Below are positions 1 through 6,743 of a stretch of DNA of 9,434 nucleotides, in pieces (the first letter of the stretch is position 1; each line of letters opens with the position of its first letter). Made by a program: the position numbers and the translations under genes. The notes under the pieces were generated by a model. The model did not search any database. It saw nothing but the letters and a program-made list of their open reading frames with translations, and was not told the DNA's origin. This stretch comes from Prosthecochloris sp. GTDB taxonomy: Bacteria > Bacteroidota > Chlorobiia > Chlorobiales > Chlorobiaceae. Location of the stretch: the NCBI GenBank assembly GCA_004028745.1, contig RAZP01000036.1, positions 1 through 9,434 on the forward strand, given 5' to 3'.

Positions 1-1150
1 CATCATTCACTACTTGAAGGGCTTTTTCGGCGAGGGGTCTCATTTTAACGAACCACTGCTCGGAAAGATAGGGCTCCACAACGACATCGGCCCTTTCGGA
101 GTAACCGACGTTGTGGTCGTAGTCCTCAACTTTTACAAGGTTGCCGCGGCTTTCCAGATCCGCGATAATTTTCTCCCTTGCCTCAAAACGGTCCAGCCCT
201 GCATAACCGAACTCATCCGTCATCTTCCCATCGCGTCCGACAACACAGATAACAGGCAAGTTATGACGACCGGCAACATCGAAGTCGTTCGGGTCATGAG
301 CCGGCGTTATTTTAAGCGCACCGGTGCCGAACTCGATGTCCACATAATCATCAGCAATCACCGGCACATGACGACCGGCAACTGGCACTACGGCAAGTTC
401 CCCGATCAGGTCGCTGTATCTCGGATCATTCGGGTTGACTGCGATCGCAACGTCTGCAAGAATGGTTTCCGGTCTCACGGTTGCTATGGTAATATACTCG
501 CCCGGCTTTTTGGCAAGAGGATAACGAACATACACAAGCTTATCTTTCCGGGGCTTCATGATCACCTCTTCATCGGAAAGAGCCGTCTGTGAAACAGGGC
601 ACCAGTTGATGATGCGTTTGCCGCGATAGATCAACCCGTCCCGGTAGAGGGTAATGAAAGCATGCCGTACCGCCCTGGAAGCGTTTTCATCCATGGTAAA
701 CAGATTGCGCCGCCAGTCACAGGAAATCCCGAGTTTGCGAAGCTGTTTGAGAATCAGCCCGCCATACTCATCCCTCCATTTCCAGACATTCTCAAGAAAC
801 TCTTTGCGACCGAGATCGTAACGCGACACCCCTTTTTCGCGGAGCTTTTTTTCAACAACGGTTTGAGTAGCGATACCGGCATGGTCGGTACCCGGAAGCC
901 AGAGAGCTTCCTTACCCGACATGCGTTGATAACGGATAAAAATATCCTGCAGCGTGTGATTCAGAACATGACCAAGAGTAAGACTGCCTGTAACATTTGG
1001 AGGCGGCATAAGCACCGTATACGGCTCTTTCCCTCCTTCAAGCACTCTGAAGCTTTCCGCTTCGAAAGTACCTTCCGACTCCCAGTGGGCGCTGCTCCAG
1101 CGACGCTCCACATTATGATGATTGTACGTTTTTTCGAGGTTTACACTCAT
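1..1150 (-). CDS. valS: Valine--tRNA ligase (ValRS), N-terminal 383 residues; runs off the left edge
   Basis: Class I aminoacyl-tRNA synthetase that charges tRNA-Val in the cytoplasm and hydrolyses mischarged Thr-tRNA. The reading frame is open from the ATG at 1150-1148 to the window edge; ValRS is usually about 900 residues, so over half is missing, including KMSKS. Visible in order: PPPNVTGSL (residues 49-57) leading into the HIGH-motif position, which reads T58-L59-G60-H61; the ATP/amino-acid site PGTDHAGIATQ (86-96); an NWCP segment after the Rossmann half; then the CP1 editing domain with TVRPETILAD and GTGALKITPAHDPNDFD, both hallmark ValRS editing motifs. The start is chosen because the protein begins just ahead of the conserved core. 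Shine-Dalgarno is weak (a GAG about 10 nt upstream). A four-codon upstream ORF ends in TAATG overlapping the start. It lies 122 bp downstream of clpP on the same strand. The first His of HIGH replaced by Thr is the odd point; all else is regular. Confidence 0.96.
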   Translation of the reverse strand, partial: MSVNLEKTYNHHNVERRWSSAHWESEGTFEAESFRVLEGGKEPYTVLMPPPNVTGSLTLGHVLNHTLQDIFIRYQRMSGKEALWLPGTDHAGIATQTVVEKKLREKGVSRYDLGRKEFLENVWKWRDEYGGLILKQLRKLGISCDWRRNLFTMDENASRAVRHAFITLYRDGLIYRGKRIINWCPVSQTALSDEEVIMKPRKDKLVYVRYPLAKKPGEYITIATVRPETILADVAIAVNPNDPRYSDLIGELAVVPVAGRHVPVIADDYVDIEFGTGALKITPAHDPNDFDVAGRHNLPVICVVGRDGKMTDEFGYAGLDRFEAREKIIADLESRGNLVKVEDYDHNVGYSERADVVVEPYLSEQWFVKMRPLAEKALQVVND

Positions 1151-1224
1151 TACTGATCGCTCATGATGCCATTCAGGACGTCTGAGAAATAAGGATTTCA
1201 GTTGTCAGAGTCTTTTTCCTTTAT

Positions 1225-1242
1225 GAATTTCTTACGAAATTC
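1225..1242. other. Perfect 7-bp inverted repeat between clpP and valS
   Basis: GAATTTC, four bases TTAC, then GAAATTC: a perfect 7-bp dyad in the 122-bp gap after clpP and ahead of valS. It is A/T rich, and neither strand shows a following T run, so it does not look like a canonical intrinsic terminator. It could be a weak hairpin marking the clpP mRNA end or an operator for valS; the sequence does not decide. No T-box-like leader is recognisable: the gap is too short and lacks the expected structure. Confidence 0.45.
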
Positions 1243-1272
1243 CCGGTTTTCCCAAGCTTTTTCATGTCCGGT

Positions 1273-1950
1273 CTATTCAGCTTTTTCAGAAGCGGGACGA
1301 TGATCGAAAATTTGGTCGATGATACCGTAGGATTTTGCTTCCTCTGCGTTCATCCAGCGATCCCTTTCAGAATCCTCCCTGATCTTGTCCACACTCTGCC
1401 CGGTATGCGCTGCAAGAATTTCCTCAAGAAGCTTGCGGATCTTCTCGATCTCACGCGCCTGGATCAGGATATCGGTCTCCTGACCCTGAACACCACCCGA
1501 CGGCTGATGGATCATAATACGTGAATGCGGCAATGATGCCCTTTTCCCTTTTGCCCCGCATGCAAGCAGAAAAGCGCCCATGCTTGCCGCCATGCCAACA
1601 CAGACTGTGGCAACTTCAGAACGTATATACTGAATAGTATCATACACTCCCAGACCGGCTGAGACACTCCCGCCCGGCGAATTGATGTACACAAAAATAT
1701 CCCTTTCAGGATCTTCCGACTCCAGAAAAAGCAGCTGTGCCATGAGCAGGCTGGCAACATGATCGTCAATGGGTGTTCCCAGAAAAATAATCCGCTCCCT
1801 CAGGAGCCGCGAGAAAATATCAAAAGCCCTTTCACCGCGGCCGGATGTCTCAATAACCATTGGAACAAGGCTGTTGGCAATCCCTTGTTCAATTGCGCCG
1901 GAATACATTTTTTTCGCCTGGCGCTCAAACCCGAAATTTATGTTGGACAT
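1273..1950 (-). CDS. clpP: ATP-dependent Clp protease proteolytic subunit ClpP
   Basis: Serine peptidase (family S14) that forms the tetradecameric proteolytic chamber and degrades unfolded substrates fed by ClpX or ClpA/C ATPases. The protein has 225 residues, a normal length. The catalytic triad is visible and spaced as in E. coli: Ser123 in GMAASMGAF, His148 in RIMIHQP, Asp197 in ERDRWM. Also present are SLVPMVIE near residue 27, where processing to the mature N-terminus would be expected by analogy, and the YINSPGGSV glycine-rich strand (residues 88-96). The start ATG at 1950-1948 has a good Shine-Dalgarno (GGAG, about 9 nt upstream). valS lies downstream on the same strand; thyX is divergent upstream. 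No clpX or tig gene is seen next to it, so this copy is not in the common tig-clpP-clpX layout. Confidence 0.97.
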   Translation of the reverse strand: MSNINFGFERQAKKMYSGAIEQGIANSLVPMVIETSGRGERAFDIFSRLLRERIIFLGTPIDDHVASLLMAQLLFLESEDPERDIFVYINSPGGSVSAGLGVYDTIQYIRSEVATVCVGMAASMGAFLLACGAKGKRASLPHSRIMIHQPSGGVQGQETDILIQAREIEKIRKLLEEILAAHTGQSVDKIREDSERDRWMNAEEAKSYGIIDQIFDHRPASEKAE

Positions 1951-2227
1951 ATATACTTTCTCCGTTTCAGCTACGTTTCAACAAAATTGTCATTTTATGC
2001 ACCTTATGAAACCATAACAGGCACGCATCCGTTCCATTTTTTGAAAAACATAAAATAAGCCCCCCCAAGGACAATACAAGAACACCGGCTTGATTTAACG
2101 AAAAAAAACTGTTTTTTCAAATCGCCGCGTGACATAACCGAGCTGAGACCTTAAATCGGAAATGTACGTTTCCTTTTTTAACTTGAGTTTTGATTTGTCT
2201 CCTGTCACTTTTTTTCAACTCTTCACA
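1951..2227. promoter_or_regulatory. Divergent intergenic region between clpP and thyX
   Basis: This 277-bp, A/T-rich space must hold the start signals for clpP (minus) and thyX (plus). A tentative minus-strand promoter for clpP is TTGTAT (2079-2074), a 16-bp spacer, and TATTTT (2057-2052), about 100 bp from the clpP start; the spacer contains a run of seven G on that strand (2060-2066). The match is modest (3/6 and 4/6). No convincing plus-strand -35/-10 pair for thyX was found. An A/T hairpin-like run lies at 2100-2118. Nothing coding is supported here. Confidence 0.35.
2158..2179 (+). terminator. Terminator-like hairpin with T run in the thyX leader
   Basis: GGAAA, six bases, then TTTCC followed directly by six T. 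The stem is only 5 bp with two G-C pairs, so it is weak, but the T tract on the plus strand fits an intrinsic terminator or attenuator. It lies about 50 bp before the thyX start, where a terminator would have no upstream plus-strand gene to end, so attenuation or chance are the alternatives. Confidence 0.25.
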
Positions 2228-2890
2228 ATGAATGTTCGCCTGATTGCCGTAACCAACCCGCTTATCGAAATACAAAACGAAAAACTCTCTCCTGAGGGTC
2301 TTATCGCATATTGCGCGAGAGTCTCCAGTCCGCACCAGGAAAACCTTGATTATGAAAAGCTGCTTGCTTACTGCATCAAAAACCGACATTGGAGCATTTT
2401 CGAAATGGTTGACATGACTGTCGAGATCCTTACGTCCCGGGGGATTTCCCCACAGATTCTGAGACATCGCAGTTTTGTATTCCAGGAATTTTCCCAGCGG
2501 TATGCTAAAGTTCAGAGTTTCGAGACCTATACACCCAGAAGGCAGGACAGCAAAAACCGCCAGCACTCAATAGACGACCTTGAAGAAGCAACAATGACAT
2601 GGTTTGCCGACGCTCAGGAGAAAATACGCGCTCTTTCCGTTGAAACGTATAACGAAGCCTTGGAAAAAGGTATTGCAAGGGAATGTGCACGAATGCTGCT
2701 TCCGCTCAATACACAGACCAAGCTCTACATGAAGGGTTCAGTCAGAAGCTGGATTCACTACATTGAAGTCCGAACGGATGCCAGCACGCAAAAAGAACAT
2801 CGTGATATTGCAGAAGCCGTCAAGGAAATTTTCATCAATCAATTCCCTGTTACCGCTGCTGCGCTTGGCTGGACTCAGGCAGCAAAATGA
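2228..2890 (+). CDS. thyX: Flavin-dependent thymidylate synthase ThyX
   Basis: Makes dTMP from dUMP using methylene-tetrahydrofolate and FAD/NAD(P)H; it replaces ThyA in many anaerobes and phototrophs and acts as a cytoplasmic homotetramer. The ThyX signature RHR-x7-S-x-R is present at residues 79-91 (R79, H80, R81, S89, R91), preceded by H54 in NRHWSIFEM and followed by RMLLPLNTQTKLY and the SVRSW segment containing R173, which binds dUMP in family members. Length from this start is 220 residues, the same as the Thermotoga enzyme. An in-frame ATG at 2162 would add 22 Phe-rich residues with no ThyX counterpart, so 2228 is preferred although neither site has a clear Shine-Dalgarno; a pyrimidine-rich stretch precedes the chosen start. 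The 3' end overlaps the convergent accD gene by 16 bp. Whether the genome also has thyA cannot be seen. Confidence 0.95.
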   Translation: MNVRLIAVTNPLIEIQNEKLSPEGLIAYCARVSSPHQENLDYEKLLAYCIKNRHWSIFEMVDMTVEILTSRGISPQILRHRSFVFQEFSQRYAKVQSFETYTPRRQDSKNRQHSIDDLEEATMTWFADAQEKIRALSVETYNEALEKGIARECARMLLPLNTQTKLYMKGSVRSWIHYIEVRTDASTQKEHRDIAEAVKEIFINQFPVTAAALGWTQAAK

Positions 2891-3714
2891 TCAAGCAGCT
2901 GTGAGATACGGCGTTTAAGCTCCCTGCGGTGAACGATCATGTCAAGAAAACCGTGCTCGAGAAGAAATTCCGCCCTTTGAAACCCCTCGGGAAGATCTCT
3001 TTTGATAGTGTCTTTTATGACCCTCGGACCCGCAAATCCGATAAGTGCTTTCGGCTCGCTGATATTGACATCTCCAAGCATTGCATAGGAGGCACTGGTA
3101 CCTCCCATGGTAGGATCCGTCATCACGGAGATATAAGGAATTTTCTTTTCACCGAGACGCAAGAGCCTTGCCGAGGTTTTAGCCATCTGCATAAGGCTGA
3201 ACGCCCCCTCCATCATGCGTGCACCACCTGACTGCGAAACAATGATCAACGGTGCATTGAGTTCAATGCTTTTATCGATTGCTCGTGCAATTTTTTCTCC
3301 TACTACCGATCCCATCGAGCCTCCGATAAAGCCGAAATCCATTGCGGAGATAACAGTCTGATGCCCTCCTATCAACCCCAGGGCGTTCCGGCAGGCTTCG
3401 GCCTTCCCGCTCTTCTCGATCACTGCTTCCACCCGGTCAGGGTATTTCTTTGTGTCGGAAAAGTTGAGAGGATCGGCAGCACGCAGGGAACCATCGAACT
3501 CCTCATACTTTTTTTCGTCAAAAAGAAGCGAAAAGTATTTGCCGGGAGGTATTCTGAAATGGCACTCACACTCACAACATGTATAGAGATGGTCCTCCAC
3601 CTGTTTTTTATGAAGAGCTGCTCCACAGCTGTCACACTTCCGCCAAAGACCTTCGGGAATATCACGCCTGTCTTTAGTACGTATCGAGGGTTTCGCCCGT
3701 TTAAACCAGACCAT
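2875..3714 (-). CDS. accD: Acetyl-CoA carboxylase carboxyltransferase subunit beta (AccD)
   Basis: Beta subunit of the carboxyltransferase that, with AccA, moves the carboxyl group from carboxybiotin-AccB to acetyl-CoA, giving malonyl-CoA for fatty-acid synthesis. 279 residues, a usual length. The N-terminal four-cysteine zinc ribbon is at C27-x2-C30 and C46-x2-C49, the same positions as in E. coli; C47 and C51 are extra cysteines. The crotonase-like carboxyltransferase core follows, with SGGARMMEG (162-170) and TDPTMGGTSASYAMLGD (199-215) lining the acyl-CoA site, then GFAGPRVI (226-233). Start ATG at 3714-3712 lacks a strong Shine-Dalgarno but begins right at the conserved MVWFKR-type N-terminus. 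A TATAAT lies 20 bp upstream. It is transcribed alone here: thyX converges on its end, and the patatin gene diverges from its start. Confidence 0.97.
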   Translation of the reverse strand: MVWFKRAKPSIRTKDRRDIPEGLWRKCDSCGAALHKKQVEDHLYTCCECECHFRIPPGKYFSLLFDEKKYEEFDGSLRAADPLNFSDTKKYPDRVEAVIEKSGKAEACRNALGLIGGHQTVISAMDFGFIGGSMGSVVGEKIARAIDKSIELNAPLIIVSQSGGARMMEGAFSLMQMAKTSARLLRLGEKKIPYISVMTDPTMGGTSASYAMLGDVNISEPKALIGFAGPRVIKDTIKRDLPEGFQRAEFLLEHGFLDMIVHRRELKRRISQLLDHFAA

Positions 3715-3734
3715 CTTTAATTATTGGTAAAGAG

Positions 3735-3740
3735 ATTATA
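3735..3740 (-). promoter_or_regulatory. Candidate -10 box for accD
   Basis: Reads TATAAT on the minus strand, a perfect consensus -10, 20 bp before the accD ATG, implying a short leader of roughly 14 nt. No good -35 lies 16-18 bp upstream (best 3/6). Immediately upstream of it on the minus strand is TCAGTGTAA, one copy of a 9-bp repeat that recurs at 3814-3822. Confidence 0.4.
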
Positions 3741-3742
3741 CA

Positions 3743-3822
3743 TTACACTGAGTTGAGCGGTTCATTGGACAAAGTGGTGAATGACAGTTAATAATAAACG
3801 CTCATACCAGAATTTACACTGA
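3743..3822. repeat. 9-bp direct repeat in the accD/patatin divergent region
   Basis: TTACACTGA occurs at 3743-3751 and again at 3814-3822, 71 bp apart start to start, i.e. close to seven helical turns. One copy abuts the accD -10 box; the other lies about 19 bp past the -10 proposed for the patatin gene. A pair of sites so placed could bind one regulator of both genes, but the motif is not one I recognise and a chance match is possible. Confidence 0.35.
3766..3795 (+). promoter_or_regulatory. Candidate sigma-70-type promoter for the patatin/Omp85 gene
   Basis: TGGACA (3766-3771) and AATAAT (3790-3795), each 5/6 to consensus, are separated by 18 bp. The start of transcription would fall near 3802, giving a leader of about 70 nt before the TTG start at 3871. 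Read only by consensus matching. Confidence 0.4.
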
Positions 3823-3870
3823 AGATATGAAGTCACCCTGAGATCTCAAAACAACCCGCTGGAGCCTCCT

Positions 3871-6630
3871 TTGTTTAAAACCGGATTTCTCATCCCCCTG
3901 CTTCTCAGCAGCTGTCTTCTGGTGTTGACTACCAATACCCCCCTGCATGCAGGAAATGAGCTAATCGTGTATCCCGATACCCTCGACCAGCCTGTAAAGC
4001 GTTTTGCAATCGCTCCGTACATGAGACCCGCGAGAAAAACGGTGGGACTCGCGCTTTCAGGGGGAGGAGCTAACGGTATGGCTCAGATCGGCGTGCTCAA
4101 AGCGCTGGAAGAAGAAAACATCCCGGTCGACGCTATAGCTGGAACCAGCATTGGAGCTGTTATCGGAGGTCTCTACAGCATCGGTTACAAGGCGGATGCT
4201 CTCGAGAGCATCGCTCTCGATATCCCCTGGGAAGATCTGCTTTCTCTGGACAACGATGCACCAAGAGCCAGTACATTTCTTGAACAGCAGAAGATTCGAG
4301 ACCGGGCAACCATAGCCATACGTTTCGAAAACTTCAAACTGGTCATACCAAAGTCACTGAGCTCGGCACAAAAGCTGACCAGAACCCTTGACTTGCTGAC
4401 ATTGAACGCCCTGTACCATCCATCGGGCTCTTTCAATACCCTTCCTGTCTCTTTCAGAGCAGTCACAACCGATCTGGTTTCCGGCAAACGCATCACACTT
4501 TCGGACGGAACGCTCTCAGAAGCAATGCGTGCAAGCAGCACCATCCCGATCATTTTCCAGCCCATCGAGCTTGGCAAGTATAAATTGGCTGATGGAGGGC
4601 TTGTCGCAAACCTTGCCGTAGACGAGCTGGAAAAGGCTTCACTGGGCTACAAAATCGGTGTTGACACCAGAGGCAGCATGTATACCCTTGCAGAAGATAT
4701 TGATATTCCGTGGCAGGCAGCCGATCAGACTATGACCATTCTTATCGAGCTGCAGTACCCGAGTCAGCTTGAAAAAGCTGATCTTGTCATTGCACCCGAT
4801 GTCGGCAACAACCCGGCCATTGATTTTTCGAAGCTTCCCGACCTGATTAGTGCCGGTTATAAAAGCGGGAAAGCACTTGCGGGTAAAATACAGAAGGATA
4901 TTTCACTGCCTGCTCCTCGAAAAACCGGTATATCCTCTTATAAAAAATCCATCAGGATCACGGGGACGGAGAAAGGGGTACTGAAACAATATCATGCTGT
5001 GGGTGAGATAATACGTAACGCCTCATACGTGGAGGAAGCGCTGAAAGGGCTGCTTGAAACCGACAAATTTACAAAAGTATACGCCAAGGTAGACCGCAAG
5101 GCCGGAAAGGCGGTATTTTTTTGTGAAACACCTCCCTCTTTCGAAAAGGTAGAGCTGGTAAACCCGGTTACCGAGATAAGCGAAAAAGAGCTCAATGCCT
5201 GTTTCAGCGGCCTGATGGCGCAAGGATACACCAATACCCAGGGAACCGAAGCTCTTGAAAAACTTTTGAGCATATTCAGGAAGAAAGGGTATCCCCTTGT
5301 TGATATTACAAACGTCAATGTTTCCGATAAAACACTTTTCATAAAAACGACGGACGGCAAAATTTCAAGCCTTGTCATTTCACAAGACAAGAACATCACA
5401 CGGCCTACTCCTGTCATGAGGGAGCTTTCCATAGACACCTCAAAAGCACTGAAACTAAAGGATATTGAACGCTCTATTGACAATCTGTTCGGAACAGGCG
5501 CATTCAACCGCGTCTCGATCGGCATAGTCGGAAACGACTCTCTTTCCGGCAAGTCCGGAAACAACAGCACCCTCAGGGTAAGACTCAATGAAAAACCTTC
5601 AACCGTGCTGCGACTTGGAGTACATTACGATGAAACATATAATGCGCAGGCTTTGCTTGATTTCAGAAACGAGAATCTTAACGGAACAGCGAATTCTATT
5701 GGCGGATGGACAAAAATCGGAGAAAAAAACAATCGCGTCAACCTTGAATTCAACATGCCGCGTATCGGCAGTACGAGCTTGACCTTTACGACAAAACTGT
5801 TTTATGACCAGCGCGACCTGGATATACGCGAACCTGAATTCTCGAAGCAGTTTTTTTTCTCCGGGTCTGAAGAAACCAGAAACCTTGGCATACAGCAATA
5901 CGGCATCACTTCCTCTTTCGGCACGAGAATAGGCAAAAACAGCCGGCTTCTGCTGGATATGACCCTGAAGAACAGTCAGACCTACAACAAAGGAGCCGGG
6001 GATTTTGAGACTGAAGACAGCGATATAGCAACAGCTGCACTACAGTTTGCTCTCGACACAAGAGACAACTCCTTCCTGCCGACCGAAGGACGGTATACCA
6101 ACCTGCGCTACTCATTTACTCCGGAATTCTTTAATGACGAAACTTTCTGGCAGTTCCACCTTGAACATGAGGAAAACATATCATTCAGTACACAGGCTTC
6201 CGGCCAGCTCAGTCTCGCTCTCGGCCTCAGCAGTCAGGGCCTGCCATTTTCGGAAATGTTTTTCCTGGGAGGAGCCGGCAGCCCGTACAGCCGGAGGTTC
6301 ATCGGTTTGAAAGAAAACGACCTTATTGGCAGGAATGTCGCCGCACTGGGAGCAAACTTCCGGTACAGCCCATCTTTTGACCTTATATTCCCCTCATCTT
6401 TTCTGCTCTACTACAACGCCGGAAATATCTGGCAGAACAGGGCGGACATATCACCAGGAGATATTATCCACGGCTTTGGAGCGGGCCTGAACTGGCAAAC
6501 ACCTCTGGGCCCCGCGAGTTTTACTGCCGGAAAAGCATTTACCATCAACGACGACGGCAATCAAAAAGACCAGTCAGGTCTCCGATTCTCCGAGACGGTA
6601 TTGTATTTCAGTCTCGGCCATGAGTTTTAA
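3871..6630 (+). CDS. Secreted patatin-like phospholipase fused to POTRA repeats and an Omp85-type outer-membrane barrel
   Basis: A 919-residue protein with the domain order of type Vd autotransporters such as PlpD. Residues 1-27 form a signal peptide, probably cut after LHA. The patatin domain spans about 57-345: oxyanion loop GGGANG (64-69), nucleophile Ser93 in GTSIG (91-95), and catalytic Asp241 in DGG (241-243), so the Ser-Asp dyad is intact and lipase activity is expected. Residues about 355-572 contain two clear POTRA-like units (near 421-495 and 498-572) and perhaps a degenerate one before them. Residues about 575-919 alternate like beta strands, contain FLGG and the L6 region (799-820), and end in Phe, typical of outer-membrane barrels. 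The L6 tip reads S-R-R-F rather than V-R-G-F/Y. The start is TTG, supported by GGAG 6 nt upstream and by the signal peptide beginning there; no in-frame ATG precedes it. LSSC at 12-15 resembles a lipobox, but the hydrophobic stretch continues past it. Substrate, and whether the lipase faces periplasm or exterior, are unknown. Confidence 0.93.
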   Translation: MFKTGFLIPLLLSSCLLVLTTNTPLHAGNELIVYPDTLDQPVKRFAIAPYMRPARKTVGLALSGGGANGMAQIGVLKALEEENIPVDAIAGTSIGAVIGGLYSIGYKADALESIALDIPWEDLLSLDNDAPRASTFLEQQKIRDRATIAIRFENFKLVIPKSLSSAQKLTRTLDLLTLNALYHPSGSFNTLPVSFRAVTTDLVSGKRITLSDGTLSEAMRASSTIPIIFQPIELGKYKLADGGLVANLAVDELEKASLGYKIGVDTRGSMYTLAEDIDIPWQAADQTMTILIELQYPSQLEKADLVIAPDVGNNPAIDFSKLPDLISAGYKSGKALAGKIQKDISLPAPRKTGISSYKKSIRITGTEKGVLKQYHAVGEIIRNASYVEEALKGLLETDKFTKVYAKVDRKAGKAVFFCETPPSFEKVELVNPVTEISEKELNACFSGLMAQGYTNTQGTEALEKLLSIFRKKGYPLVDITNVNVSDKTLFIKTTDGKISSLVISQDKNITRPTPVMRELSIDTSKALKLKDIERSIDNLFGTGAFNRVSIGIVGNDSLSGKSGNNSTLRVRLNEKPSTVLRLGVHYDETYNAQALLDFRNENLNGTANSIGGWTKIGEKNNRVNLEFNMPRIGSTSLTFTTKLFYDQRDLDIREPEFSKQFFFSGSEETRNLGIQQYGITSSFGTRIGKNSRLLLDMTLKNSQTYNKGAGDFETEDSDIATAALQFALDTRDNSFLPTEGRYTNLRYSFTPEFFNDETFWQFHLEHEENISFSTQASGQLSLALGLSSQGLPFSEMFFLGGAGSPYSRRFIGLKENDLIGRNVAALGANFRYSPSFDLIFPSSFLLYYNAGNIWQNRADISPGDIIHGFGAGLNWQTPLGPASFTAGKAFTINDDGNQKDQSGLRFSETVLYFSLGHEF

Positions 6631-6652
6631 CAGTTCAATTGTTAGAACTGTT
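6629..6652 (+). terminator. Hairpin at the stop codon of the patatin/Omp85 gene
   Basis: AACAGTTC, eight bases, GAACTGTT: a perfect 8-bp stem whose left arm starts within the TAA stop codon. No T run follows (the next bases are G/C rich), so it is not a textbook intrinsic terminator, but its position makes transcript end or 3'-end protection the likely role. Confidence 0.45.
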
Positions 6653-6678
6653 GGGCGCCGAGTGTAAAATTGTGTTAG

Positions 6679-6718
6679 GTGCTACGAGTTATGTTATGAT
6701 CGTACTCGTAATCAGCAC
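6679..6718. repeat. Long imperfect inverted repeat in the patatin-surE gap
   Basis: GTGC-TACGAGT on the left (6679-6689) pairs with ACTCGTA (6704-6710) and, after a 4-nt bulge, GCAC (6715-6718): 11 bp of pairing around a 14-nt loop. It overlaps short TCGTAA/TAATCG-type hexamer units that continue to about 6735 (TAATCG twice at 6724-6735). It looks like a degenerate dispersed intergenic repeat rather than a gene signal. Confidence 0.4.
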
Positions 6719-6743
6719 AGCGGTAATCGTAATCGAGAAAAGT

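Noticed and set aside
263..382. 15-bp direct repeat inside valS (263-277 and 368-382)
   Set aside because: Both copies encode VAGRH segments of the editing domain in frame; explained by similar codons in coding sequence.
14..1156. Plus-strand ORFs of 192 and 164 codons at the left end
   Set aside because: They are antisense to valS, which has clear family motifs in the minus-strand frame.
1512..2058. ORFs of 82-99 codons overlapping clpP on either strand
   Set aside because: Shadows of clpP, whose catalytic triad frame is unambiguous; composition of the shadows is not protein-like.
2162..2227. Longer thyX start at 2162 adding 22 residues
   Set aside because: The extension is Phe-rich and absent from ThyX; the 220-residue form from 2228 has the residue numbering of the Thermotoga enzyme within one position.
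3904..3915. Lipobox LSSC making the patatin protein a lipoprotein
   Set aside because: The hydrophobic core continues past the Cys and a better signal peptidase I site (LHA) follows; barrel-anchored proteins rarely need a lipid anchor.
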